Below, in pieces: positions 10,456 to 22,388 of a DNA stretch of 64,000 nt (positions are counted from its first letter, which is position 1; each line of letters starts with the position of its first letter). A model generated the notes under the pieces. The model was given only the letters and a program-made list of their open reading frames with translations, had not been told where the DNA came from and did not search any database. A program made the translations under genes and the position numbers. The DNA comes from Adenophora triphylla var. japonica (taxonomy: Eukaryota; Streptophyta; Magnoliopsida; Asterales; Campanulaceae), in NCBI GenBank assembly GCA_022495995.1, contig JAFEMH010002330.1:62001-126000 (forward strand). The letters are read 5' to 3'.

Positions 10456-13207
10456 TGTAACGACCCCAACCCTAGGCACTAATTTTAAATATCCTATTAT
10501 GTGCTTTTAATATTTATATTAACTTCATGTGTTCATGTATGTCTTTAAATTCTTAAATTAAGATAAATTGGGTGAGAAGTAACTTTATAATCTTTTGAGA
10601 ATTCATTGGAAATTAAATAAAGAACCTTGGGGAATAATAAAAATAGAAATAGATAAATAGTAAGAGGAGGTTAAAAATGGGTAGAATAAATAATTAGAGG
10701 GAAGGGTTAATTTTATTAAAACGAAAGCCTCTAGTTTTTGGTGGGGGGCCAAAATACTTGTTTCCCCTATCCTTGCCAAGTGTCCCCCTCCCCATGCATC
10801 CTCCACTCTCCCCCCTTACTCCCCTAACCTCCTTTCTTCTTCTTCATTTTCTTCTTACTCTTTCCCCAAAAGCTATGGAAGCTCTCTCCTCCTCATCTCC
10901 CCTTTCAAGTCCCTAGCAAACTCAATTCTCCTCCATTTCCTAATCCGGGAGTACTTTTGTGATCGGGGCACCTAGGGGAGTTTAACAAGCTCAAGAAATC
11001 CATAATCCATCTCCTATTCCAAGGTGAGTTGTTATGATTTCCCTTCTTATGAATGTTCATGAACTCTTATTTGTTGTTCTTGTTATGATGATAGTTGTGT
11101 AAATGCTTTGGAAGCCTCTTTGAAGTTGGGAGATTGGTAAATGACAAAGAATGATACTCTTGTTCTTGGAAGTTGATTTTAGAGTAAAAGAAATGGATGG
11201 AATTAGATTTAGAAAGTGAGAATTTAATGGTGGTAGAGATATGGGTGGAAAATCAAGTGGTGAATAATCTAGGAGTATATCATTTGGGTTTAAATGATTT
11301 AGGATGAAGTTAGGAAAGTCCTTTTAGTGTTCCTAAATATAAGAGAGATTGATGAAAAGGAAAATAAATTAAGTGACAAGGGTTTAGCATTCTGGGCTAT
11401 GGCTGATTCGTCGCTTGGGCGGTCGCCCATTAGGGGCTTGAGCGGCCGCCCATGTGGCCAGTGTTTGGTGTGCCTTTCCTCCTTTCTTGGGCGGTCGCCC
11501 AAGTCCTCTTGAGCGGTCGCCCATCCCTCCAGCAACCTTACCTCCCTTGAATTTCACTTGGGCGGTCGCCCAAGTGGCCATGGGCGGTCGCCCATGGCAC
11601 CAGAACCTTCCCAGTTTCCGTTCTTGCTAGTTTTACTAATAATCTCGTAGCATGATTCCCAACCATTTTAATTAGTAGAACCTAATCAACCCGGATATGA
11701 ATTGATCCTTTTTAACCTAAGTTAGAGTGGGATACCTTGGCTAGGCCATGACGTCTTATTTGGTCAAAATGGAATTTTGGGAGTAGTTAAATATTGTTCG
11801 AAAAGTGGTCCAAACTTGGGAAGTAGGTCTTGCACTTTTATTAAGATTATTCAAGGTTGAGTAATGACTTCGTAGGATTGGTTTATGGTACTTGATGACT
11901 TTACTTGCTCCCATACCTTTGGTAGTTAGCTTGAACAATGTTAAAAACTATAGGTTACACTATTGTGTTAAATGTACATGTATCATTGTAGCATGGTTAT
12001 TCCAATTGTGGAATTATTGATTATGTGAATACTTGACGTTCCAAGGGTGGACTATTTGGCCTATTGTTATATTGTATCCCAATTGTGGATTATCTGGCAT
12101 GTTGATTTCATTGTATCCCGGTGTGGATTATGTGGTTATATTGTTACCTTAATTGAACTCATATTCCTTGGTGATATTATGCATAGTGTATTAAATGGTT
12201 GTTGCACTATGGTATTAATTTAGCATGAGTATATTTTACCATGTTTCTATGTTGTTTATCCCCTTTGTGGATTTATTTCAAGTATCTATTATGTGCTTGA
12301 ACGTGTTGATATTCGGGGGTATAATGGAATTCAATCAATTATTGATTTGTTCTATAAGTGATTGAAGGTTCATTATACCTGTGACCGTTCCCCTCTGTGG
12401 CCACAGAGTGGGCTGTGCAAGCTACTGTATTGAGCAAGAAAAAGCCCTTACGGTTATGCTGCGATTTGGTGTACCGGTGGAATGCTCTGTATGAAGCCAA
12501 GCTTTACAGTAGCGCTGATAGTATATGATACTCTAAATTAGGGGTCATATATGTATCCTGTTTTCTTATATGGATCTCTGGGGTATGAGACCTATAAGCG
12601 GTGAATGTGCATGGGGGCAATTCACCAAAGAGTGGAGTTTTACTCCCACGTTGTACGACTTATTGTTCAGACGGGAAAGGTAAAATGAGGTAACGTAAGG
12701 TGTTTACCGCTTTCATAATGTGTTACGTGCTACCATGCTATGTGTTGCATCTTGTTTGGCATCTTGCTGCATTCATAATAGCTCATTGAGATTTATTCTC
12801 ACCCCTTCCCTTTTACTGTTTTAGATCGTCTTTGAGACAGGTGACTTGAACCAGTGAGGCCGGGGATAAGAGTTTGGACTTTGCTTTTGGGGACTTGTCA
12901 GGTTAAGCATAGGAGTTGGTTATTAGGAGTATTTATTAAGTATTCCTCTTTTGAAATTTGTATGGAAAACTCTTTTGTTAAACAATGTTAATTAGGGTTT
13001 TCAATGTAATTGATCAGATTATGGTTTATTAAAGTTGCGGTTGGATTTCCTCCAAGTGGAGATATTATTAATTGATTTTAATTTGGAAATTTGAAAAGTG
13101 GTTTTCTTTTAAAGGCAAATAAATGTTTTAAAAGCTTAGATGGGTTTTCTTAGTTTGAGCCTCTCCAGCTCGGGACACGCGTTAGGTTCCGGGTTGGGGT
13201 GCTCACA
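10456..13207 (+). repeat. 3' LTR of element D (full-length, 2752 bp)
   Basis: It starts TGTAACGACC and ends GCTCACA. It includes a segment at 11859-12921 lost from the 5' LTR, with repeated words such as CCCAATTGTGGATTAT. The CG-palindrome cluster recurs at 11416-11596. The open frames seen in it are incidental. Confidence 0.93.
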
Positions 13208-13212
13208 CTATC

Positions 13213-16140
13213 CTTGGGGCTCCCGCGATTCAAAAGAAGCATCGACCGTCTCCAAGCGTAAGAACAATAGAAGGCAATGATCCATCCTGGGGACTAGCTG
13301 AAATTCTCCTCTTGAAAGAAAAAAAGAGAGAGGCGAAAATACAAAAAAAAAGAGGAGAGAAGATACAAAAAAAAAAGAGAAAAGAAAAGAAAGAGAGCCT
13401 AGTCCCCAGTGATCCTCTCAAAAGCAAAAGTCAAAGGATCCGATCGTTACTCAAGAGGAGCCTCAGAATAAATAAAGAGACAGCACGGATGTCCCCTCAC
13501 CTTTACCTCTAACCGATCCCAAGCTGTCCTCTCGATTTTAGAGGACAGTCCCATTACCATTACCCTTACCTTTGCCTTTAGCCGAAGCCAAGATTGACCT
13601 CTCATTCTTAGAGGCATTGAAGATAATCACATATTTCCCTCACCTTAGAAATTCCAAACACATACCCAAGAGCCAACCTCTCATATTTAGAGGTCCAGTC
13701 AGCAAAAAGCCTAGCCGACCTCTCGTTTAAAGAGGTCATGATATCCTAAATCACCCGAAGACCGATCGAAACCCCGAGACCCAGTCGCAGTTCCTACCGG
13801 ATAGCAGTTTCATTCCAATATCGTCGAGATCTGAAACAGATTATTGCTTAAAGCGGAGCCAAGTCCATCCCGGCTCAAAGAACCGTCAAGCGAAGATTGT
13901 GCAAATTCTATCCGTTCATTCGACATTTTATGTGAGCATATTTCATTTCTACTCCGCAAACACCTGTCGTGGACGCCCCACTGGGGCTTCACATCTGTGT
14001 CTCCCAGCGACACTCTAAGAGGACACGTTCTTTCGATTCTCAAAAATTCTCGAAGGTCCTCCGCTCCCCGAATTTCACCGTTCACTCTTTTCATTCGGGA
14101 TAAGCCCGAACTACGGCGACCTGAGCTCCTCCCAAGGAGGGGAACGTAGGCAACCATAACTGGTTCAGTCGAAATCACAAACACATCTCAGAAAATTCGG
14201 TCTCATCAAGGGCCGTCCTTATACACTTTCCATCCTTCGGAGTTTGATCTCGATATCAGTTGGTTTTCTCCTTGTGATTAATCAAAATATTTGTTCATAT
14301 CATCTTTGGTGATTGACTAACCTGAACATCAATAAAGGGTTTTTAGCAGCCTTGTGATCATCACGAATAAGAAAGGTTTTTGAGTGTCTCGACAAGTCTT
14401 CTTTTCTACATCATAGGAAGATAGAGCTAAACACTGTGTCGATCAGCAGGGGATTCCATACACTTTTCCACACCTTGCGATGCTTATACTCTCTAAAAAG
14501 AGTCAAACCCAAAAGCGAGAGTGTCATACAGAAGTTCGGGATTCATTTCCCACCATTCGAAAGATATGCCCCTGCACGTAAAAAACTTTCCGAGTCTTGT
14601 CCAGCGACTGATTGACTGCGGTTTGAAATGATGGGTTGCCTCCTCGGCCACAAGATGACTATGCCTGCGATGAACCTGCATGGAATGTCCTCAAGCTGGG
14701 GCTTTGGTTAAGGTATCCCTCCGGCTCTCCTTACCAGATTCCCTCCAAGATTGCTTTGTACTGTCAACTGGGGCTGCGCAAGCCAAGATCATTCTCTGCC
14801 CCCTCTGCTGCTTACTGTCTCGGACGCGCGATACACTTTGTCCTCACTAGCAATGGACCTGCTGCAATCTGTGCCCCCGGGAGCGCCCCCGACTTGCCTA
14901 GCTGCGCCATATCATTTTCCCACCTCATGGGAGAGGGTCCACCCCATTATTAACACTTTCGTCCCATACACGATAGAGCAACTGATACAGACATATCCGT
15001 TTGTCAAGCCGTGCAAAATCCCCACTTCCCTTCCTATTCTCCCCAGCTGAGATGGACTTGTGCAACAAAAGATTAATAATGCATAAGCAAGAGTCTAATA
15101 AATTGCAAAGTGCCTAGAAGTGTTGTGTTTTCCTCCCCTGCAGGGTACAATAGTCAAGTGATCGTAATTTGATTGTGAGGATTGCCCCTTGGATCACAAT
15201 CTTGGAAAGGGATTCCAAATCCTGCAGGTGGCAGACCCTGCTTCTACCATCTTATCAACACCGTCGGAAAAGAGTCTCAGCTACCCAGTCTCCAAGCAAT
15301 GCTTGTCGAAAAAGGAAAAAAGGAAGAAAGAGCCCCAGCTGCCCCAGAGTCCAAACAATAATTCTCACCAGTCTCGGCGACTTCAAAAGCCTATTCTGCA
15401 TGATAAGCCGAGACAAAGAGTCCGCATCTATCAATCTCCCCAGCAACTGTCGACAAGTGATAGCCTCAGCCCCCAAACAAAGCCTGTCAAAGAAAGAAGA
15501 GCCCCAGCTGCCCCTAGAATCCAGAAAATAAAGCTCACCAGCCTTGACGATTCCAAAGACTATTTTGCAAAAGACAGTCCCGTGAATGGCCACCCAGCAA
15601 GCGTCGACAAGTGGCAGAGGTCACAACCTATCCCCAGCAGAATCAGTTATAGCCTAAGACCCTCCGGCAGCCACATCTACCCCCGCAAGTTCAATGATCA
15701 ACAGAGCTGTACCGAACCTCAAAGATTGTCCTTCAAAGCGTGACCGAGACAAAGAATCCATGTCCATTTGAGTCTCCCCAGCAGTGCACAACAGAGATAG
15801 CCCCACCGTCAACTGTCAATAAGAGTTCGCTGCCCAGCAAGCAAAGTCCCCGGCTTACCAAACAAAACTCGGGACACAGAAGTCAATCGTCAACAAAGAT
15901 AAGCCCCGCCGCCAAAGCACCAACAAGAATCCGCTGCCCAGCAAGCAAATTTCCCGTCACATCAGGCAAGGTCCCAGATCCCAGAGCCAACAGTCAACAA
16001 AAGACCGCCCCGCACCCGGCAACCGTCAACAACAGCAGTAGCATCAGTCCCTCCAGCAGCTACAGGTAAGCACCGCACTGGTATGAAAGCATATCTCAGT
16101 CGATTACTTTCCTAAAACCGCACAGTCACATTTCACTGGC
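13213..16140 (+). other. Long non-coding 3' region of element A
   Basis: About 2.9 kb resumes element A after the nested D. It is richer in C and A than its neighbours and includes repeated phrases such as GACCTCTC-TTAGAGG (13520-13740) and CCCAGCAAGC (15590-15960). Several open frames occur (13844-14149, 15169-15743, 15740-16069), but they have biased repetitive composition, overlap on both strands and show no domain. I read the region as the long 3' tail typical of Tat/Ogre relatives. Confidence 0.5.
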
Positions 16141-16830
16141 TACACGTCCTCTCCGCGAGGCAGCCGTCTGCTCCTTCGGCTACACGTCCTCTCCGCGAGG
16201 CAGCCGTCTGCTCCTTCGGCTACACGTCCTCTCCGCGAGGCAGCCCGTACATTCCTTTGGCTACACGTCCTCTCCCGCGAGGCAGCCCTGCTCCCTTTGG
16301 CTACACGTCCTCTCCGCGAGCGGCAAATGCTGTTCCTTTGGCTACATGTCCTCTCCGCGAGGCAGCCGTCTGTTCCTTTGGTTACACGTCCTCTCCGCGA
16401 GGCAGCCGTCCGTTCCTTCGGCTACACGTCCTCTCCGTGAGGCATCCGTCTGCTCCTTCGGCTATACGTCCTCTCCGCGAGGCAGCCGTCCGCTCCTTCG
16501 GTTACACGTCCTCTCCGCGAGGCAGCCGTCCGTTCCTTCGGCTACACGTCCTCTCCGCGAGGCAGCCGTCCGTTCCTTCGGCTACACGTCCTCTCCGCGA
16601 GGCAGCCGTCTGCTCCTTCGGCTACACGTCCTCTCCGCGAGGCAGCCGTCTGCTCCTTCGGCTACACGTCCTCTCCGCGAGGCAGCCGTCTGTTCCTTTG
16701 GCTACACGTCCTCTCCGCGAGGCAGCCGTCTGCTCCTTCGGCTACACGTCCTCGCCACGAGCTATCCATCCTTCCTTTAGCTACACGTCCTCACTCCGAG
16801 GCAGCCATCCATCCCTCTTAGTCACACGTC
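16141..16830 (+). repeat. 40-bp minisatellite in element A (about 17 copies)
   Basis: The unit starts TACACGTCCTCTCCGCGAGG and continues with CAGCCGTCTGCTCCTTCGGC, total 40 bp. Copies start at 16141, 16181, 16221 and so on. Most units match to within a few bases, and they decay at the right edge. Because 40 is not a multiple of 3 and the unit lacks stops, long open frames appear in several frames (such as 16257-16901 and 16346-16780); I treat these as artefacts. Tandem arrays upstream of the 3' LTR are common in Tat/Ogre elements. Confidence 0.95.
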
Positions 16831-17008
16831 CCCCCTTTCGAACTACGACCGGCTTGATTCCCTCCCAGGGATACGTAGGAATCCTTTCTCCAAAGGTCTA
16901 GCCATCCGATTCCCCAGCTCACCGTCTAGCCCTCTGCCTCATTCCCCAGCTGCTCATTGGGATTGGGTCTTATTTTATCGACAACCTCACTTCTTCCATA
17001 AGTGACAT

Positions 17009-17021
17009 TGCCGAGGGGCTC
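17009..17021 (+). other. Polypurine tract of element A
   Basis: The sequence ccgaggggctc precedes the TGTA start of the LTR. Element B has the same order (cgccgaggggctc then TGTAGACACC), which supports the placement. Confidence 0.65.
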
Positions 17022-18957
17022 TGTAAGTACGCCAATCCAAATTCGCAACCTTTCCAGATGCATTTTAATGTGATAAAATTGCATTTAGGGGCGTTTTGGT
17101 AAATTCCCGGTCCGTTCCGAGACTTCCAGGAACTTTTTATAAGTTTCCCGTGAAGGAAGTATTTTTTAGTACTTTTCCTGGACAAAAGGACCTAAAAGGA
17201 ATAAATCAGTTTGGACCTCTTGGGAATTAACCCGGAATGTTCCAGAATCTGGTTTTGGCGCCAGAATCGGTTATGTACGTGGCCCGTCGTGCGACAGCTT
17301 GAAGCATGGAAATTGGAAGCGTTTGGTCGTGCGACAAAATAATCCTTTTTCCCAATCTGCGTATAAATACCAATTCCTGTCATTTGTTAAAGGAGAGGCC
17401 TCACAATTCACGCACAACACACACTCATTCCCTCTTTCTCTCTCAATACGTAAACCACTCTCTCTCTCTCCTCTCTCTCCTCTCTCTCTCTATACGCAGA
17501 TCCATCTTCTTCATTGCCGCCGAGCTTCCTCAACCTCAACCAAGCCTCCTCACCATCTCCGGCCAATCTCCTCCCTAATCTAACCTTCACCACCGGCGGT
17601 CTTCTTCACCAACACCAATCCTCCCTTCTCCGGCCAAACCTCAACTCCAATTCTCTCCCTCGTCAATTACAACCACCGCCCCTGTCATCTCCAACAAAAC
17701 AACAACCCAATTTCTACCTCCCTCAATCATCCTCACCGGCGACCTCTCCAATTCCTCCTACTCCGGCCAAACCCAACACCAAAACCAGAATCATCCTCAC
17801 CGTTCCCTTGTTCTTCAACCCAATTACTCAACCTCAAACACCAAATCTGAATCTCCATTATCTCTCCCTTCTTCTCCGATTCCCAAGCCAACCAGTGACC
17901 TCAAGTTCCTTCATCACCGTCCCTGGTTCTTCCCCAAAACCAACTCGCCGGCAGCAACCTAACCCAACCTAAATCTCCCTTACCGTGTTCTATTCCCTAC
18001 CTCCAACTTTCGGCCAATCTCACCTGGTTACTCCGGCCCTGTTTCAGTTCGTTGACGTCTCCTTGATTCAATTGATAACGCAGTAGAAAGCAATTTGCCG
18101 TGTCAATCTGAGTTCGTGAAGTTTGTTCCGTGAAGCTGATTGAAGAATTCTATACCTAACGTGGTATAGAATTCGTGGACTACGAGGGTAACGATCCATT
18201 TCTATCTCTCTCGCATTTACTGTTTACTTGCTTCATTGCACATTATTCCCCGGACTTGATAATTAGACTCTATCCGTCCCCGATTATCAAGTCCCAACTG
18301 CCGATCTCTCTGTTTAACTGTTTAGCTTGGTTTGATTGATGTTCATAATGTGATTGTGTGGGATTTGTTGTTTATTGGCCAAGGGAGTGTGGATCTCCCT
18401 ATATCCACATCCCCTTGGTCAATCCTTTGTAAATTCGTTGGTCTCTGAGCTATTTTGTATATTGTGTTGGTATTTGATTGGTTCTATGTTGGATATGTTG
18501 TTCAAAATGTAAGGTCCCTGCAATAGGTAAACATATGTCACGCGACACATCGTGCCTGGCATGTCCTGTGTCACGCGACACATGGTGACCATCTGCAGAG
18601 GATCATCCTTTCAGTTGTGAATCCTGTTCTGTTTGTCCTCGATGTAAAGTGGGACGTGGCCTCCCAGAGTCAATGGCTTACAAATTGTATTTCCCCTTTG
18701 TTGAGCAATAAAACAAAGCACTCCTATGCATTTTTGCACATATCTTGTTACACACATTTTGCACACACTTTTGGATGATTTGAATGTTGAACAATTGAAA
18801 GACTCGTCTACGGATGAGGCGTGTTGGGTGAACTCTCGGTTCTTCCCAACACGTAACTTGACCCCCGAACCCATTTTCTCTGTCAAAAAAAGGTTTTCAA
18901 TGTTTCCTCTAAAAACGGCGTGGCGACTCCTTTTTTATTTTTTCGGGCGAGCGCACA
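17022..18957 (+). repeat. 3' LTR of element A
   Basis: The LTR starts TGTAAGTACG. A promoter-like TATAAATA lies at 17362-17369, followed about 100 bp later by a pyrimidine-rich leader. Two GTCGTGCGAC palindromes occur just upstream of the TATA box (17286-17295, 17326-17335), and two TGTCACGCGACA copies lie near the 3' side (18536-18547, 18569-18580). Near its end is GTGGCGACTCC, also found near the end of element B's LTR. The precise end is inferred from where copia coding sequence resumes. The proline-rich open frames at 17306-17972 lie in the transcribed leader and show no domain. Confidence 0.7.
17362..17369 (+). promoter_or_regulatory. Probable TATA box of element A LTR
   Basis: TATAAATA lies in the middle of the LTR and is followed by a CT-rich leader, the normal arrangement of a plant LTR promoter. 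Confidence 0.6.
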
Positions 18958-18958
18958 T

Positions 18959-20386
18959 TCACAAATGTCGGTGTGAATTAAATCAAGTAAACCTGAATCC
19001 CTATTTATGGAATGATATGATTTTCTTATTTGTTTAGCTATCAAACAAACATGACATTTCTTAGTTTTATCAATTGTATAATTTGGAATTAAATCTAACT
19101 TCATCATGCGTTTAACAGAATCTAGATTAACATGACCCAAACGACAATGCCATAAAGTAGAAGAATTAAAATTATCAGAGACATAATTTATTTCAATAAA
19201 ATCAACCATAATCTTAAACAATCCATCTGACAAATAGCCTTTGCCAATAAAAGATCCACCAAACAAAATGACAACTTTATTAAACTTAAAATTTAATTCA
19301 AAACCCTCTCTAACTAAAATAGAATCGCTAATAACATTTCTTCTCATTTCAGGAACATGATGGTTCTTGATGCAAAGATAGAACACGTCCTGAGGGAAAT
19401 CTCAAATCCACACGCCCTATGCTATGTACTTTAGCTGCACTTGAGTTCCCCATCATCACTGTTTGTCCAATAACAGGCTGGTAAGAAACAAAGAGTGTTT
19501 TATCAGTACAAACGTGACCATTTGCTCCTGTATCTACTAACCACTTATTGGAATTATAAATAGTGAATACTTGAGGATTAATAGAAATGTATCCGCTTAT
19601 GTCAGGTCCTTCAGTTACCATGTTGACATGAGGTCCACCATCTTGAGCCTTGGGCTTCTTGTTCGGACAAGTCCTGAACCAATGTCCCATCTTCCCACAT
19701 GTAAAGCAAGGTTGGTTTGCCTTGGGTTTATTTGCAATTTTGTTTTTAGGATTTTGTGGATTATGATTGTTTGAAGCAGCAGGTTGTTTATTCTTAAAAG
19801 ATTTCACCACTTTACCCCCAGTTACAACATGTGCCCTAGGTTGAAACTCAACATGCACGTTGAGGGCCTTACTCATATATTTCTCTTGAACAGTGATAGC
19901 ATGAATAAGATCTTCCAGTGAGTTTGTTCAAATACCGATTTTCCCTCCTTCATCTAGAAATTCAGGAACTTAGAAACTACATACTTTTCAAGACATTGGT
20001 CTTTAGTATTGTATTTACTGTCCAACGCTCATCCCAAAGGTCTTTGGCCGTGCCAGGAAGAGTGCAATAAACATCGAACAATGTGTTGGACAAGCCTTAT
20101 CATGAGTGAATGGATTAGGGGTAATAATCACTGTAAGAAATCCCTTGGTGATTAACCATATCTTTATGCGTCGTTGCCAACGAATAAAAAAATGCCCAAC
20201 AAACTTTTCAGGCATTCCAGTTAAATCAACCCTTAGCGTGCCCACATTATGCGGCATAGAGCTACCAGAACCAGATCAAACCTCAGTAGTAACATTAGTA
20301 GTGGTGTTATTAACAGTGGAATTAACAGGGTCAATTTGCAAATCACCAAATTCAGCAATTTCAAGTGTATCTCTAATTAAGATTAA
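18959..20386 (-). pseudogene. Element C: copia gag, protease and integrase start (broken)
   Basis: Reading leftwards, gag pieces come first (20257-20015, with LTGMPEKFVGHFFIRWQRRI). Next is a zinc knuckle CFTCGKMGHWFRTC and the protease active site WLVDTGANGHVC (19876-19349). After a frameshift near 19380 the GAG-pre-integrase domain follows, with LWHCRLGHVN and CHVCLIAKQ, and then the integrase start DLIHTDIC. The frame ends where element A begins, so A interrupted it. A stop near 20278 and the frameshift show it is dead. It is a Ty1/copia element, older than A and H1. RT and RNase H are not in the window. Confidence 0.85.
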
Positions 20387-20415
20387 CTAGTCCAACACCC
20401 GTGCGTTAAACGCAC
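20387..20415 (-). other. 3' terminal hairpin and CTAG end of Helitron H1
   Basis: The minus strand reads CCGTGCGTTTAACGCACGG, then GTGTTGGA, then CTAG, then host T. The hairpin arms are nine bases and perfectly paired around one T. This is the termination signal form of plant Helitrons. Confidence 0.88.
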
Positions 20416-21172
20416 GGCCAAAAAACTTTGACAAATAGTTGAAATTAAATTAAAAGAGTTAATATAAATATAAAAATTAATTTAGAATATATTTTTTAGG
20501 ATTTAATGAAAAAATGCATCATTTTTTTGACTATCAACTATTTATTATTTTTGGTACAAACTTTTCACTTTCTAAATATCTAGATTTGCAAGTAAAAAAT
20601 AATTAGATGCCTTTTTTTTTTAGTAAAGTAGAATCTGGACAAAGTTTTATTTACAAAAATAACAATTATTTTGGGAAAAAAATTATTTAATAAGATTGCT
20701 AAGGAAATCCAACTATTTTAAAGTTTAAATCCTGAAAGCATATATACAGATGCATTGAATGAAACTAAGGGCACCTTTACCATCACACTCACATGATATC
20801 CTTTTCTCTAATATAATGTGTTATCTATCCCCTTTGCAAACCCAAAGTCCCTAACTAAAACAAAAACAATACTTGACAAAAGGTTAAAACCCCTAACCCA
20901 TAATCTTCTATCATTGAATATCTGAGATTTCAAAAGTGACTATAAATAGAAATAAAAGGGCTCAATAAAAGAGAGTTAATTTCATTGTAACATAAATGAG
21001 TTGTAGGTGAAATCAAATTTGTGATATAGGATAAATGGTATATCAGTATCTTGTTCTTGATCATACCGAAAATGATACAACTTACAAAATACAAAAATAT
21101 TATTTTATGCCCTAATCCTATCCAGTCAGAAATATTTTGAAATGTGCAAATTGAAGATAAATATATAAATAT

Positions 21173-21358
21173 GTGAATTGTAATGGGATGCAACAAAAAC
21201 CAAGCACTTTGGGTGATTACTTGGCTATGTCCGACTGCTTGGTCTCAGATAATTTGAGCACACCGCTGTCTACCAAGGGTTATAGCTCTTTCTCAGCTAG
21301 CCCACGCGCCTATGGTTTCGAGGACTCCAAGAATGCACTAACCACTTTAGAACTGTAA
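21173..21358 (+). other. Open frame of 61 codons inside H1, unknown
   Basis: The frame encodes a Ser-rich peptide (GDYLAMSDCLVSDNLSTPLS). It is less AT-rich than its surroundings and is read opposite to the Helitron. It may be a captured gene piece. No family is recognised and no splice borders are obvious. Confidence 0.25.
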
Positions 21359-21539
21359 AATGATGATATAATTGTAAGAAGTGGGCATCACTTTTTGTAT
21401 TTTCTGACACTGGTTTTGAACGGTGACACTTCCATAAATTAGAGCGAATAAAGATTAGTATAGAATTAGTGTTCGAATTGTCCTGCTAGAATGGAAGTTC
21501 TCAAGTAGATGCTCCTTCTCTATTCTTTCCGATTTAGGA

Positions 21540-22388
21540 AGTGTAACCGACAAAGCTATAGCTTCGTGTAAAGAATGCAACTTTCATCCAAATCTGGGTG
21601 GAGGATTCCATCTGAACCACAGTTGCCACCTACAATACAACACAACCAATGCAAGATTAAAATTACAGTGCAATTGGGTGGAAATAAATAATAGAAGACA
21701 AATATGAAAAAATACAAGAAAAATAAAGTTAAAAAGCAGATGGATTTGAACCATGTTATACACTTCACCTAAGGAAAATGTGGACTAAATGAATCCGTTC
21801 TTCCTAACCCTTAATCAAAAAAAAAAGAAAAAGATCTACCTCCTCCAACCACTAAGAGAGAATTGTTTTAGAAGTATTTGAGTTATTCCTTCAAGTACTA
21901 AGGTATATAAACCAAGCCAATTACCATTTGTTCATACCCTTGGTTGTTAGCTTCAAAGAAATATAACTTCGATGAAATAAAAGAAAAGGTTCATTTTATC
22001 AATTCAACATAAGATATTATGACAACAAACTTAAAGGTATGTCAGAAAAAGAGGGATAGTAGATAACTATTCCTGGAAAACTACTTAAACCCTGTGTGTG
22101 TGTACCGGAAACTATTTGTCCCATGGAGTAACATGACCTTTAATAAACAAATACAGTTATTCTTTTTCAAATCAACAGAAAATTTACAACATGGGGGGAG
22201 GGGATAAAACTTCTACCTTGAAGTTGATGCTTCCATAAGGATCTGGACATGCTCTTGCACTGAGAAAGTGCATATATGCTACCACTACCAAAATGAAAAG
22301 TAGGAGATACGAGAGGAAGGCTAACCTGCTGAGCGCTGCCGCCCAAGTGAATCTGCCTTTGTTTCTGTTCACCTTTCCCACCATGAAC
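21540..22388 (-). pseudogene. Captured exons of unidentified gene(s) in H1
   Basis: An exon at 22326-22388 is bounded by ttacag and GTTAGC and is exactly 21 codons, reading VHGGKGEQKQRQIHLGGSAQ. A further acceptor-bordered stretch from 21629 downward reads GNCGSDGILHPDLDESC and stops at a TAG. Both are in the Helitron sense. I do not recognise the parent gene; it could be the same as that of the first exon at 24301-24390. Confidence 0.45.

Larger units (their letters stand above)
5648..13207 (+). mobile_element. Element D: Tekay/Del-like Ty3/gypsy LTR retrotransposon with dead pol
   Basis: The element has two LTRs starting TGTAACGACC and ending GCTCACA, and a perfect 5-bp target duplication CTATC at 5643-5647 and 13208-13212. 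A tRNA-iMet primer binding site and a purine tract (aagggggagtgag) lie at the expected places. The interior is only 3.1 kb, carrying a gag with two zinc knuckles and scattered pol remnants. By eye I count 11 base differences between the LTRs outside one large length difference, so insertion was recent. The decayed pol means it was probably copied using proteins of a relative. It inserted into the 3' region of element A. Confidence 0.93.
1..18957 (+). mobile_element. Element A: Tat/Ogre-like gag-only LTR retrotransposon, left end outside the window
   Basis: The element runs from the window edge to about 18957 and is interrupted by CACTA element J and by gypsy element D. Its order is leader, degenerate gag, a long non-coding 3' region with a 40-bp minisatellite, a purine-rich tract ending in ccgaggggctc, and a 3' LTR starting TGTAAGTACG. 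No protease, RT, RNase H or integrase is seen between gag and the 3' region, and removing J and D joins gag directly to that region. This gag-only layout resembles the non-autonomous TR-GAG or LARD classes. At the right end it meets a minus-strand copia integrase reading frame near 18959, so A probably inserted into copia C. The exact LTR end is uncertain by a few bases. Confidence 0.75.

Noticed and set aside
13312..13512. Lys-rich open frame in an AAAG-rich stretch
   Set aside because: Low-complexity composition, no domain, and it lies within the non-coding tail of element A.
16257..16901. Long Ser/Arg/Pro-rich open frame
   Set aside because: It is a by-product of the 40-bp minisatellite, which is open in other frames as well, and it has no domain.
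17306..17972. Pro/Ser-rich open frames that might be a small protein gene
   Set aside because: They follow the LTR TATA box in a CT/CA-rich leader, overlap in several frames and have no family signature.
20370..20390. Alternative plus-strand Helitron start TCTCTAATTAAG at 20370
   Set aside because: The hairpin next to CTAG fits a minus-strand 3' end much better, and 24932 supplies the matching 5' end with a restored A|T site.
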